In this document: one piece after another, positions 51,312-60,114 of the stretch | Layout of the letters: the number at the start of each line of letters is the position of its first letter | How positions within the stretch are numbered: the first letter of the stretch is position 1 | Source: an uncultured bacterium | GTDB lineage: Bacteria > Cyanobacteriota > Vampirovibrionia > Gastranaerophilales > Gastranaerophilaceae | NCBI GenBank assembly: GCA_902788575.1 | Contig: CADAKY010000003.1 | Location: 1 to 64,000, forward strand | Direction of reading: 5' to 3' | Length of the DNA: 64,000 nt | Notes under the pieces: generated by a model | The model's database searches: none | What the model saw: only the letters and a program-made list of their open reading frames with translations | Told to the model about the DNA's origin: nothing | Program-made: the position numbers and the translations under genes

Positions 51312-52622
51312 ATGAAAATAGCGCAAAACAATCAAGAAGAAGAATACAGAGAATTCCTGAAGAAAATTCGTCAGGAGCGTCAGGGTACATCCAACATTGC
51401 AAAGCTTTTATTCACTGTAGTTTTGGCTGTTCTTTGCGCTGTTATAGTCTGTGTAACAGTTTTTGAAAACAGTTATATTTTGGATAAATATTCTGCCGAG
51501 CAGGCGGATTCTTCCGGCGGATTTTTCAAATTTTCACGAAAAAGAAGAGATTTTCAGGTTCCGTTTTCACCGAGAAGACAGAACATTTTACTTCTGGGTA
51601 TAGATTCTAACGGTCAGGGTACCGACCTGTGGGAGGGAACGCGTTCTGACACAATCATGGTTGTAAATATAGACCCCAAGAGTCATACAATTAAAGCAAT
51701 TTCAATTCCGAGAGACAGCAAGGTCTACCTTCCGGACAACAAGGGTGTTCAAAAAATAAATTCAGCGCATGCCTTGGGCGGTGTAAATTTAGTTAAGAAA
51801 ACTTTAAAAGAAACATTCGGAATAAAGATTGACCATTATATTATTGTCCATGATGAAGCAGTAGAAAAGATTATAGATGCATTGGGCGGTGTGACGGTAT
51901 ACGTTGAAAAGCCTATGAAATATCACGACTGGGCCGGACATCTTCATATTGATTTGAATAAAGGTGAGACTGTACTAAGCGGAAGACAGGCGGTCGGATA
52001 TTTGAGATACAGAAAAGACGGTCTTGGTGATATTGGCAGAACTCAGCGCCAGCAATGGTTTATGAAAAGTTTATTTGAAAAACTTCATTCACCGCAAGCA
52101 ATTGCTAAGATTCCGGAGGTTCTGAACATTTGTAAAACATATATAAAAACAGACATGAGTTTTTATGAACTATCTCAATACGCTGCATTTGCGCGTGGTG
52201 TAGACGAAAATAAAATAGAAATTGCAACTCTCCCCGGAGCGCCAAACCAGAGAGGATACATAAGTTATTGGATTCTGGATCCTCAAAAAACCCAACAGGT
52301 AATTGACCGTATGATATACAGAGATGTCCAGCCTGCTGATTCTTCAAGATTTAAAGCCGGCATTATGTATTCACCTCTTAAAGAGGCTAAGGCGCAAAAA
52401 TTAAAAGAAGAGCTTAACGCACTTGGGTATGAAGTTAATATGATGAAAACTACACATTTGTCACATACTCGTTTTGTTGCCAACAAAAATGATGTATCAG
52501 TTGAATTTTTTAATCATCTTCAAAAGAAGATTCCGGAAATAAATAAAATGCAGTTTATATACGACCCGACAGAAAATTATTCCGTAGGAAGTGATTTTAC
52601 AATTATACTCGCCGAAGGATAA
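51312..52622 (+). CDS. LytR-CpsA-Psr family cell envelope glycan ligase
   Basis: 436 residues from ATG 51312; the frame is open 417 bases further upstream, but that part is the shadow of the GT9 gene. A cytoplasmic stretch, one membrane helix (IAKLLFTVVLAVLCAVIVCV), then the LCP domain: FSPRRQNILLLGIDSNGQGT, TRSDTIMVVNIDPKSHTIKA, ISIPRDSKVYLP, KINSAHALGG and VGYLRYRKDGLGDIGRTQRQ. A LytR_C domain ends it. It transfers glycans from lipid carrier to peptidoglycan, a likely last step for glycans begun by WecA. Confidence 0.92.
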   Translation: MKIAQNNQEEEYREFLKKIRQERQGTSNIAKLLFTVVLAVLCAVIVCVTVFENSYILDKYSAEQADSSGGFFKFSRKRRDFQVPFSPRRQNILLLGIDSNGQGTDLWEGTRSDTIMVVNIDPKSHTIKAISIPRDSKVYLPDNKGVQKINSAHALGGVNLVKKTLKETFGIKIDHYIIVHDEAVEKIIDALGGVTVYVEKPMKYHDWAGHLHIDLNKGETVLSGRQAVGYLRYRKDGLGDIGRTQRQQWFMKSLFEKLHSPQAIAKIPEVLNICKTYIKTDMSFYELSQYAAFARGVDENKIEIATLPGAPNQRGYISYWILDPQKTQQVIDRMIYRDVQPADSSRFKAGIMYSPLKEAKAQKLKEELNALGYEVNMMKTTHLSHTRFVANKNDVSVEFFNHLQKKIPEINKMQFIYDPTENYSVGSDFTIILAEG

Positions 52623-52626
52623 CAAA

Positions 52627-52830
52627 CTAATCCAAATCCGGTTCGCCCATCAACTTAAGAATCTCAATAACTCTCGGCATCTGACAGTCGAATGTATAAT
52701 GAGCTTTTTTAATTGAGCATTCGGCACAATTCCCGTTAAGCTTGTAACATTCAATCGCCTGCTCAGTCCAATTTTTAGTAATAGAGTTTGAAATCTCAGC
52801 AGAATTGACATTTATCGCTGTGTTTAACAT
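52627..52830 (-). CDS. Small cysteine-containing hypothetical protein
   Basis: 67 residues from ATG 52830; an earlier TTG at 52872 is possible. Four cysteines (ECYKLNGNCAECSIKKAHYT and FDCQMP) in a C-x6-C-x2-C-x11-C arrangement suggest a metal site or disulfides, and an aromatic/helical C-terminus (RVIEILKLMGEPD). Convergent to the LCP gene with a 4-base gap. Not recognised. Confidence 0.5.
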   Translation of the reverse strand: MLNTAINVNSAEISNSITKNWTEQAIECYKLNGNCAECSIKKAHYTFDCQMPRVIEILKLMGEPDLD

Positions 52831-52953
52831 TTTCCTTAATCCCTTAACTTTAGAGGTCACACTTTCCCTCAACTACAGCATAATACTTATGATAAAAGAT
52901 AACATCATTTATTTGGAGGATTTTCGTGGTACAATATTTTTGAGGGGGGGACT

Positions 52954-53523
52954 ATGACAGAAGGTTATGAATTTGATCCCGGATTCGGACCATATATAAT
53001 GGCATTTCAAGGAACAGTGGAATATTTATACACAGATATTAACCGTTTTAAAAATTTTTCTCAAAAGAAAATGAAATTCAGACAATATTACAAAAAAATA
53101 TTGGAAGTTTTTAACAATAATCTTGGGTTTTATGCCGGATGTCTTATGTGGGCGGCTTATATAAAAGGTCAAAAAAATTTACCTATCCTCAACAATCATT
53201 GTCTCGGAGGTAAAATCAACGAAGAAGAAAACACTTCTGAAACGGATTTTATGATTAATTTTGTAACGCTTTTTCCAAAAGATATGAAATATTTTCTTGG
53301 TGAAACATTTGAGTTTCCGGATTATATCAACCGGCTTTTAGATGCATACAAAGAATTTCTGGTTATCAATGAAGGATTTACCAAAACAGAAAACAGCGCA
53401 GACATAAAACTGCCTGAATGTGTAAAAACAAATTCTGCTGAAAGTTTTAAAGAAAAAATAGAAGCTGTTCTAAAATCCGGAGACTTGTCGAAACTGCTTG
53501 AATATCAGGAACAAATTATATAA
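52954..53523 (+). CDS. Hypothetical protein
   Basis: 189 residues; GAGGGGGGACT precedes the ATG and a -10-like TACAAT lies at about 52931-52936. Predicted mainly helical with an Ala/Gly/Trp patch (GFYAGCLMWAAYIKG). No signal peptide, no domain I recognise. It converges on tsaB with a 3-base gap. Confidence 0.6.
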   Translation: MTEGYEFDPGFGPYIMAFQGTVEYLYTDINRFKNFSQKKMKFRQYYKKILEVFNNNLGFYAGCLMWAAYIKGQKNLPILNNHCLGGKINEEENTSETDFMINFVTLFPKDMKYFLGETFEFPDYINRLLDAYKEFLVINEGFTKTENSADIKLPECVKTNSAESFKEKIEAVLKSGDLSKLLEYQEQII

Positions 53524-53526
53524 ATT

Positions 53527-54135
53527 CTATTTTCCGAACACCGGCGGAGGCTGAATATACAGCGGTTTTAACCTTCTCCAGTCGCCTTCGGGCTTGTTTA
53601 ACGACAATTCTGCAAGAATATCCCCAAGCGGATATTCTGTTTCCTGATAAGAAACAACTTCTTTTGCAATACCGGAAAATCTTTCTTTCAGACTGTTATC
53701 CGTTATAACCCGTCTTCCTTTTACAATCTCATCAACTTTTTCCAGTTCTACTGCACCGAGGATTTCGCCATCATACACATACGCTTTGTTTTTTCTTGCA
53801 TCCAGCGCGACCAAATCATCTCCGCCTAAAATCTTTGACAAAATCTCCAACGATGATATTCCGACAGCTTTAATATTAAGCTGCTGCGCCATCACTCTTG
53901 CAACAGTTGTACAAGCTCTGATTCCGGTAAAACTCCCCGGTCCTATATCTGTAACAACCATATCCAAATCTTTTGGTGTTATTCCTGCTTCTTTTAACAC
54001 TGTTTTGATTGTCGAAATCAGGTATGCAGAGTGATAATTTTCTCCCGTTGATTCAATAATACGGCTAACTTTTTTTTCATTACAAAGGGTTATATAAGTC
54101 TTATCAAGACAAGTATCAAACGCTAGTATATTCAT
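53527..54135 (-). CDS. tsaB: tRNA threonylcarbamoyladenosine biosynthesis protein TsaB
   Basis: 202 residues. An ASKHA-fold protein: MNILAFDTCLDKTYITLCNE, SGENYHSAYLISTIKTVLKE, VTDIGPGSFTGIRACTTVAR, and IKAVGISSLEILSK and VALDARKNKAYVY. It partners TsaD and TsaE in adding the t6A base modification to ANN-reading tRNAs. It overlaps tsaE by 4 bases; adk-tsaE-tsaB are one operon. Confidence 0.93.
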   Translation of the reverse strand: MNILAFDTCLDKTYITLCNEKKVSRIIESTGENYHSAYLISTIKTVLKEAGITPKDLDMVVTDIGPGSFTGIRACTTVARVMAQQLNIKAVGISSLEILSKILGGDDLVALDARKNKAYVYDGEILGAVELEKVDEIVKGRRVITDNSLKERFSGIAKEVVSYQETEYPLGDILAELSLNKPEGDWRRLKPLYIQPPPVFGK

Positions 54136-54599
54136 CCTTTTAACCCTTCTATAATTTTAATATTCTTTTCACCAACTGATTTAAATTCGTAAATCCTTGC
54201 ATCATCATCTGAATAAGTCACATTAATTTCAATTCTCTCAAACGGAAGCTCACCCTGAGAAAATTCCGCCCACTCAACAAATGTTATTTTTCTGCCTTCG
54301 GAATATTCTCTTAATTCTTCGGTTATCGTGCTTATACCTGTGTGCTCAAGCCTGTATAAATCAAAATGATAAACAGGAATTGAAGCGCTGTGATATTCGT
54401 TAAGTATCACAAAGCTCGGGCTTGTAACTTTTTCTTTTATACCCAGAGCTTCCGCAACAAACTTAACGAACGCTGTTTTTCCGGCGCCGATTTCACCAAA
54501 AAGGTTCACAAAACATCCGTTTTCACTTACAAGATTTGCGAATTTGTAAGCGAGCGTTTTTGTGTCTTCTATGGTTTTACATTCTTGAGAAAAAATCAT
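54132..54599 (-). CDS. tsaE: tRNA threonylcarbamoyladenosine biosynthesis ATPase TsaE
   Basis: 155 residues. The Walker A is FGEIGAGKTAFVKFVAEALG; SPSFVILNEYHS, VYHFDLYRLE and KITFVEWAE (Walker B-like) follow as in all TsaE proteins. It drives turnover of the TsaBD complex. It overlaps adk and tsaB by 4 bases each. Confidence 0.94.
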   Translation of the reverse strand: MIFSQECKTIEDTKTLAYKFANLVSENGCFVNLFGEIGAGKTAFVKFVAEALGIKEKVTSPSFVILNEYHSASIPVYHFDLYRLEHTGISTITEELREYSEGRKITFVEWAEFSQGELPFERIEINVTYSDDDARIYEFKSVGEKNIKIIEGLKG

Positions 54600-55261
54600 T
54601 TTCTGCCTTCCACAATATCAATCAAGCGTTTCCAAACTTCCTCTATCGTACCGTTTGCGTCAATTTTATGCAGAACACCTTTTTTTTCATAAAATTCTAC
54701 AAGCGGAGCTGTTTCCCTGTAATATGTGTCAAAACGGGCATGCGCAACTTCTTCATTGTCGTCTGCACGGGTCTTAAGCTCTACCTGACACTTATCGCAA
54801 ATGTTTTCAACTTTTGAAGGCTTAAACTTTTTGTTGTATATTTCACCGCATTTCGGACAAGATTGACGATGAACTATTCTTTCAATAAGAATCTCTTCAT
54901 CAATATCAAAATAAATAGCTTTGAATGATGCAGGATTACTGCCGTCAATTTCTGCATTAATTTTTTCCAAAAGTTCAGCCTGCTCAAGACTTCTCGGGTA
55001 CCCGTCAAGAACATACCCGTTTTTGCAAGCATCCTGAGCAAGTTTTTTGCCGATAATTTTTCCTACAAGTTCCGGCGGAACGAGTTGTCCTTTATCTATA
55101 AAACCTTTTGCAATTTTACCTTCTTCAGATTCTTTTGCAATTTCCGCTCTCAAAAGTGAACCTGTATCTATATGCGGAAAACCCAAAAATTCAGATAACA
55201 TATTGGTTTGAGTACCCTTTCCGCACGCCGGAGGCCCTAAAAATATAAACTCTTGCTTCAT
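54596..55261 (-). CDS. adk: Adenylate kinase
   Basis: 221 residues, long form. P-loop FLGPPACGKGTQTNML, HIDTGSLLRAEI, GYVLDGYPRSLEQAELLE and RADDNEEVAHARFDTYYRET are canonical. The LID holds a four-cysteine zinc site (SCPKCGEIYNKKF and ICDKCQ). It interconverts 2 ADP with ATP and AMP. The Shine-Dalgarno AAGGAGAAGGTT precedes the ATG at 55261. Confidence 0.96.
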   Translation of the reverse strand: MKQEFIFLGPPACGKGTQTNMLSEFLGFPHIDTGSLLRAEIAKESEEGKIAKGFIDKGQLVPPELVGKIIGKKLAQDACKNGYVLDGYPRSLEQAELLEKINAEIDGSNPASFKAIYFDIDEEILIERIVHRQSCPKCGEIYNKKFKPSKVENICDKCQVELKTRADDNEEVAHARFDTYYRETAPLVEFYEKKGVLHKIDANGTIEEVWKRLIDIVEGRK

Positions 55262-55370
55262 AACCTTCTCCTTATATAGTTATATTATAGAACTAAAATA
55301 AAAGTTTTTGAAGATTAATTTTGATAACTATATACTTAGCCTATAGCTCAAATTAAAACCCGATAAAATT

Positions 55371-55396
55371 CAGCCCCATCCGAATCCTTAATTCGC
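55371..55396. repeat. Partial copy of the 12130 palindromic element
   Basis: CAGCCCCATCCGAATCCTTA and ATTCGCT match CAGCCCCCATCCGAATCCGTAAATCGCT at 12130-12157 except for one missing C and a few substitutions. Only the left end is present. Confidence 0.6.
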
Positions 55397-55417
55397 TGTT
55401 ATCTCTGTTTTACACAA

Positions 55418-56422
55418 TTAATTAAACATTTTTTTATTAAACAGGTCTCTGTTTTTGCCGTAATTTTTGTCGGGAATACGGATTACAGAATTTTGCAATC
55501 CTTCAAGAAACGCTTTTGAATCACTAAAATCAACATTTTTTCTTGATGGTACAATCAGACCGGTTGAAGCAAAATATTTTATGCTGTTTTCTGAAGATAT
55601 ATATTTTACAAATTTCTCTGCAGATGTCTTATGTTTTGTATTTTTTGATATTGCCCACCCCGAAGCATCAGAATAAACTTTTCCTCTGAACGGAATTATA
55701 CCGAAGGAAAAATCCGCAGACTCACAAAGTTTGGGATACATCCACCTGCCTGATATATAAAAAACAAGTTTTTTATCCAAAAACATTTGAGCCTGAGTTA
55801 AACTCCCAGCATCTGCAGGAGAAGGTGCGTATCTGCCTTCAAGACTTTTGTAATACTTTATGCCCTCTTCTTTTCCCATAGTCAAAATATACGGTTCTGC
55901 GTAAAACAAATCACGTTCATAGCTTATTCCAAATCTTTTTTTTGTTCCGAATTTTTTTATAAAAGAATCCAATTCGCTGAATGTTTTTGGTTCTCGCGTT
56001 ACAAAATCTTTATTATAATAAATAACAAATTCCGAAATATCTCTCGGAATAGCAAGTAGTTTACCCCCAACAGAAAGAGCCTGTATTCCTTCCTTGTAAA
56101 ATTCATCTTTATTAACTATTCCGCTCAAATCTTCCAGCTTATCAGCATATATCGGCAAATAAAGATTGTTTACAAACAAAACATCAGGAGAAGTATTTGA
56201 CGCAAACAAAAGATGAATTTTCTGAAAATAGTTTTGCGGGATATGAAGAAAATTTATTTTTATATCCGGATTTTCTTTTTCAAAATCGGAAATAACCTTT
56301 TTTAGGATTTTAACTTCCGTCACAGAACCCCAAGTAGAAAAAGTTACCGTTTCTCTTGTATCACGGGTGCAGGCGGATAAAATAAATGCAATCAATAATA
56401 AAGAAAGAATGCGTTTTAGCAT
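55418..56422 (-). CDS. ABC transporter sugar-binding lipoprotein
   Basis: 334 residues. MLKRILSLLLIAFILSACTR is a lipoprotein signal (LSAC). Family 1 solute-binding motifs: VTFSTWGSVTEVKILKKVIS, FEKENPDIKINFLHIPQNYF, SPDVLFVNNLYLPIYADK and GKLLAIPRDISEFVIYYNKD, and the Trp/aromatic face AGSLTQAQMFLDKKLVFYIS. It binds a sugar or oligosaccharide for import; permease genes are not adjacent. Its start overlaps the stop of the 816-residue gene. Confidence 0.87.
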   Translation of the reverse strand: MLKRILSLLLIAFILSACTRDTRETVTFSTWGSVTEVKILKKVISDFEKENPDIKINFLHIPQNYFQKIHLLFASNTSPDVLFVNNLYLPIYADKLEDLSGIVNKDEFYKEGIQALSVGGKLLAIPRDISEFVIYYNKDFVTREPKTFSELDSFIKKFGTKKRFGISYERDLFYAEPYILTMGKEEGIKYYKSLEGRYAPSPADAGSLTQAQMFLDKKLVFYISGRWMYPKLCESADFSFGIIPFRGKVYSDASGWAISKNTKHKTSAEKFVKYISSENSIKYFASTGLIVPSRKNVDFSDSKAFLEGLQNSVIRIPDKNYGKNRDLFNKKMFN

Positions 56423-58866
56423 AATTCCATTACATACTCCATGTCACCATCTTTAACATTCAGAATAAATTTTCTGAGTCCGCATCTTACTATATATTGG
56501 CTCGCTCCGTCCTCCAATTTTTCGTTCAATCTTATCTGAACTCTCTTTGACTGAATTTTATCGTAATATTTTAATTTGGTAATTTTTTCATCCGTATATC
56601 CGAAAATATAAAATCCGTGTTTGCCTTCGGCAAGATAACATCCTGTATTTTCAGATATCTTGGAATCACATAGAATTTCATAATTTTCACCTTCATAAGT
56701 AATACTCTGAGGGTGCATACTTTCTTCAACCTGTGGTTTTGCAGGCTCTTTAACATTTTCTGCCGCCAGCTTTTGTTCTCGTCTGGCTTTTCTCTGCTGT
56801 TCTATAACATTAAGCAAATCTTTTGTATTCTTATCAGGTTCAAAATTTCTTTTTGGCTTAGTTTTTTCCAAAACCGGCAATTCTTCTGTTTCAGCCGTTG
56901 CCATGACTTCATCGTTCCGAAATTCCGGATTCTCTTCAAAAATATTTTCCAAAACGTCAAATTCGCTGTTATCATTTGGTTCAGATTCAAACTTTTCCGA
57001 AATTTCCAGCGATTCGTTTCCGTCATAAAACGGCTTGAATGTTACATTTGTAATATTTTTTAATAAAGCCTCTTCATCAACTTTTACTTTTTCTTTATGC
57101 TCTGAATACTTGTCCGGATGTTCCGCAGCATCCTTCAAATCCGGAAGTTCATCTTTTATCGCCAGAGTCTGCACTTCATATCCGGTATCTGCCAGAGCCA
57201 CTTCATCAGAAGGTCTGTATTTATTATATTCCGGATTGTCAAAATCAAGAACGATGTCAGGCAATTCATCTTTTACGGAAAGAGTTTCCACATCATATCC
57301 TTCGTTATAATATACAACCTGCGGTTTAACTTCTGATTCTATACGTTTGTTACCCTGCTTTCTCAACGCTTCCGACAAATCCGGAAGCATATCTTTAACA
57401 TTTAAAGTCAAAACCTCACTCTTTTTATGAGAAACCTGCCTTGATTCAATTTCCTTCTGCATCTGCTTCGTTCTATCAGGGTTTGTTGTCAAATCTTCCG
57501 TGAAAGTTTTATCTATTTCAACCTGAACCAATTTATCCAAAGCATCAACATCATCTTTTGTAAAAGACAGATTCTGATTTACGGTATATTCGGTAATAAG
57601 ATTTTCCAGTTTTTCTTTCGGATTTATATTTACGGGTTCTATCGGATTGTGAACAGCGTATTTCTCAATGTTTTTTAGTGTATCGTCATTAATTTCGGAA
57701 TTGAGGAGTTTTTCTATTCTTTTAACATCATCCTCCGAGAATGTTACAACACCGTTTTTAATATATTTGTCAAACATCTCGTTAATATGTTCATCGAGTT
57801 CCCGTTCCTGCTCTGAAATAATATTTTCTTCCGCAATACTGAAATCACTCAAAAAGTCATCCAGCGCGGAATTGTAATCAGCATTGTTTTCCTCAAAAAG
57901 CTCATCCAAATCAACAACAACATTTTCCTGCTCATTATTGAGCTCGTCAGAAGCGACATCAGGCATATCTGCAGTCGGGGCAAAATTTATCGGCATTGTT
58001 ACCGGTTTTTCGTACATTTTGTCAAGTTTGTTTATTGTATGTTTAAGTTTTGTTTTCTTCGACTTCTTCTCTTCCGGCTGTTCATCAAAAACGTATTCAT
58101 TATGGTCACCCACAAGCTCCTTCATTTTGTTTTTGCTTTGAACTATAATCAGTGCACAAACAAAAATAATAATCAAAATACCGTATAAAAGCAGTTTAGG
58201 GTCAAAATCTTCTTCCAAATTTTCCTGATTTTGTGTTTGCAGATTTTGTGCAGGTTGTTCTGTTTGCTCAATATTATTATTTTGCTGTTCAGAAACATTT
58301 GCCTGCGAATTATTTGCAGGCTGCGCGGGCGGCATGAATTGTTTTACCGAATCCTGAACCGTTACATCTTCATGTTTTACTTCCGATATCTTTTCCGGTT
58401 TAAAAGTATTTGAAATATTCTTTTTCTCCGTTGTACTGGTTTCAGGTTTTGTCGGAGGTCTGTCTGTATCATCTTTTTTTTCTATATATAAAGCACTTTT
58501 TGTCGTCAAAACAGTACCGGCAATTGTATTTATTGTAATTTTTGTATACCCCTGTCCGTTTGTTGTATACGGCATTGTACTTATATTTACATTTGAAACA
58601 TTGCCTGAAATTTCAGGAGGCGGGGTGCTTCTGCCATCAGTTTCGGCAAGCATAATTACATAAGTATTGGCATCTTTTTTATATGTCGTAATTGGTTTTG
58701 TGTAACTTCTTTTTGTAAACAAAGTCACATTGACACCATTATTATTATCGCTGTCAAATTTAAGCGACATAAGAGTGTTTGTATAATTCTCTGCTCCGAA
58801 GGCTCCGACAACCGTGACAACAGAAGCCAGAACCAATGCCAATGCCCTTTTTTTAAACTGCTTCAT
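56416..58866 (-). CDS. Large membrane-anchored AMIN-like repeat protein
   Basis: 816 residues. Signal peptide (about 1-25), an AMIN-like beta domain (about 27-135: LMSLKFDSDNNNGVNVTLFT, TYVIMLAETDGR, VNISTMPYTTNGQGYTKITI), a Gln/Asn/Pro linker, a membrane helix at about 224-243 (LLYGILIIIFVCALIIVQSK) and a long acidic cytoplasmic part. That part has two 33-residue helical units (VVTFSEDDVKRIEKLLNSEI; LSFTKDDVDALDKLVQVEI) and three short repeats (LNVKDMLPDLSEAL, LSVKDELPDIVLDF, LAIKDELPDLKDAA). AMIN domains attach cyanobacterial amidases and secretins to the envelope. Overall function unknown. Confidence 0.7.
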   Translation of the reverse strand: MKQFKKRALALVLASVVTVVGAFGAENYTNTLMSLKFDSDNNNGVNVTLFTKRSYTKPITTYKKDANTYVIMLAETDGRSTPPPEISGNVSNVNISTMPYTTNGQGYTKITINTIAGTVLTTKSALYIEKKDDTDRPPTKPETSTTEKKNISNTFKPEKISEVKHEDVTVQDSVKQFMPPAQPANNSQANVSEQQNNNIEQTEQPAQNLQTQNQENLEEDFDPKLLLYGILIIIFVCALIIVQSKNKMKELVGDHNEYVFDEQPEEKKSKKTKLKHTINKLDKMYEKPVTMPINFAPTADMPDVASDELNNEQENVVVDLDELFEENNADYNSALDDFLSDFSIAEENIISEQERELDEHINEMFDKYIKNGVVTFSEDDVKRIEKLLNSEINDDTLKNIEKYAVHNPIEPVNINPKEKLENLITEYTVNQNLSFTKDDVDALDKLVQVEIDKTFTEDLTTNPDRTKQMQKEIESRQVSHKKSEVLTLNVKDMLPDLSEALRKQGNKRIESEVKPQVVYYNEGYDVETLSVKDELPDIVLDFDNPEYNKYRPSDEVALADTGYEVQTLAIKDELPDLKDAAEHPDKYSEHKEKVKVDEEALLKNITNVTFKPFYDGNESLEISEKFESEPNDNSEFDVLENIFEENPEFRNDEVMATAETEELPVLEKTKPKRNFEPDKNTKDLLNVIEQQRKARREQKLAAENVKEPAKPQVEESMHPQSITYEGENYEILCDSKISENTGCYLAEGKHGFYIFGYTDEKITKLKYYDKIQSKRVQIRLNEKLEDGASQYIVRCGLRKFILNVKDGDMEYVMELC

Positions 58867-58925
58867 AACGAAATTTTACCACAATTTAGCATAAGGTACT
58901 ATACTTTATTTAAATTAATTGCTAA

Positions 58926-59252
58926 CTAAGCGGAAAGTGTGGAATAAACTCCTTCCATAATATTGTAAAAATCTTCCCTCGGAAGTGTAGACATTGTTTT
59001 AAGAGCATAAGAAAGAATGCTCACTTTGTCATACCATCTTCTTGAATTAGAAATCTTGTAAAGTCCCAGAACTCTGTCTATACCTATACTTATATCCTGT
59101 TCCTCATCTTCTTCATGCATTTCTTTAATCTGCTTTACAACAGTCGTCAAATCTCTTGATAAAGCACGTCTTTTGTTTTCATCAAGATTTTTTAAAAGGT
59201 TTAATGCCTTTTCGGTATTTTCATTTGAATCGTACCAGCGTCTGTTATTCAT
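58926..59252 (-). CDS. Small protein with duplicated RRWYD unit
   Basis: 108 residues from ATG 59252 with GGAGAAGAGG just before it. The unit NNRRWYDSNENTEKALNLLK is echoed 76 residues later by NSRRWYDKVSILSYALKTMS; both continue with a Leu-x2-Leu helix and an Arg/acidic turn. An acidic linker lies between. Cytoplasmic and helical. Family unknown. Confidence 0.6.
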   Translation of the reverse strand: MNNRRWYDSNENTEKALNLLKNLDENKRRALSRDLTTVVKQIKEMHEEDEEQDISIGIDRVLGLYKISNSRRWYDKVSILSYALKTMSTLPREDFYNIMEGVYSTLSA

Positions 59253-59527
59253 CCTCTTCTCCAATACACACTATCATTATATTGTCTGATTCAAAAATCG
59301 TAATCATACGTATGGATGAAATATTTCTTCAACTGCTCTGCAGCGAAAATATAAAAAAATCCAAAATTACAATTTTTCTGCATCCGCAAAATATTAAGCT
59401 TTTTACATAAATCTTTACATCGCGAAACATTTTGATTTTTTTTTGTTGTTTTATGCTAGAGTATATATATATAAAATCCGTTATGGGGAATTAAGACTAT
59501 CACAGGTTAGTATATAGGAGATTATTA

Positions 59528-60112
59528 ATGCCGAACTATTTGACTAAAGAAGAGATAAAGCAATGGAGAAGCTCTTTAGAAAAAATTACGCTGGAAGCAT
59601 TTGCAGCCAGATTGGGGAAACAAGTAGAAGAAAGCAAACCGACAAATGATGTCGTAGATATAGTAATGACAAAAGGTACTTCATCAAATACAGGTTCTAA
59701 TATGAACGAAGGTTTTTCAAGAATAGCTGAACGTGCTTTTGAAAGAGAACGTCAAATTTCACACACACCTTTTTCAATATCAAAAAGAGAAGTGACTGTA
59801 TCAAATGAAAAGAAGACAGAACTGGATAAAAAGATAGAAAAAGCTTTGCCAAAGAAAACCGAACCGAAAGAAAGTAAAGATACAAAAAAAGAAGTACAAA
59901 TAGTTCTGAAAAAAGCTTTAACCGACAGAGAACAAATGGTTTTTGAATACTTTCTAAATAACGTAGGCAAGACTGTTTTTGCAAAAGATTTAGCAGTACT
60001 TCTTGAATTGCCGCGAGATTATGTGTACAAATATATTAAAAACTTGAGAGCAAAAATTGAAGGTGACAAACTGAAAAATGTACCTTCCGGCGGATTTGTT
60101 CTAACGGAATAA
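59528..60112 (+). CDS. Winged-HTH DNA-binding protein paired with a DUF262-like gene
   Basis: 194 residues; ATAGGAGATTATTA precedes the ATG. The first 110 residues are charged and low complexity (KIEKALPKKTEPKESKDTKK). The last 70 are a winged HTH: LTDREQMVFEYFLNNVGKTV, FAKDLAVLLELPRDYVYKYI, KNLRAKIEGDKL, similar to the trans-regulatory C-terminal HTH domain. It is followed after 2 bases by the DUF262-like gene, so they probably act together, as regulator or specificity subunit. Confidence 0.75.
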   Translation: MPNYLTKEEIKQWRSSLEKITLEAFAARLGKQVEESKPTNDVVDIVMTKGTSSNTGSNMNEGFSRIAERAFERERQISHTPFSISKREVTVSNEKKTELDKKIEKALPKKTEPKESKDTKKEVQIVLKKALTDREQMVFEYFLNNVGKTVFAKDLAVLLELPRDYVYKYIKNLRAKIEGDKLKNVPSGGFVLTE

Positions 60113-60114
60113 TA

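Noticed and set aside
56571..58413. Several plus-strand frames opposite the 816-residue gene
   Set aside because: They are antisense to a continuous gene with signal peptide, membrane helix and repeats; no start signals.
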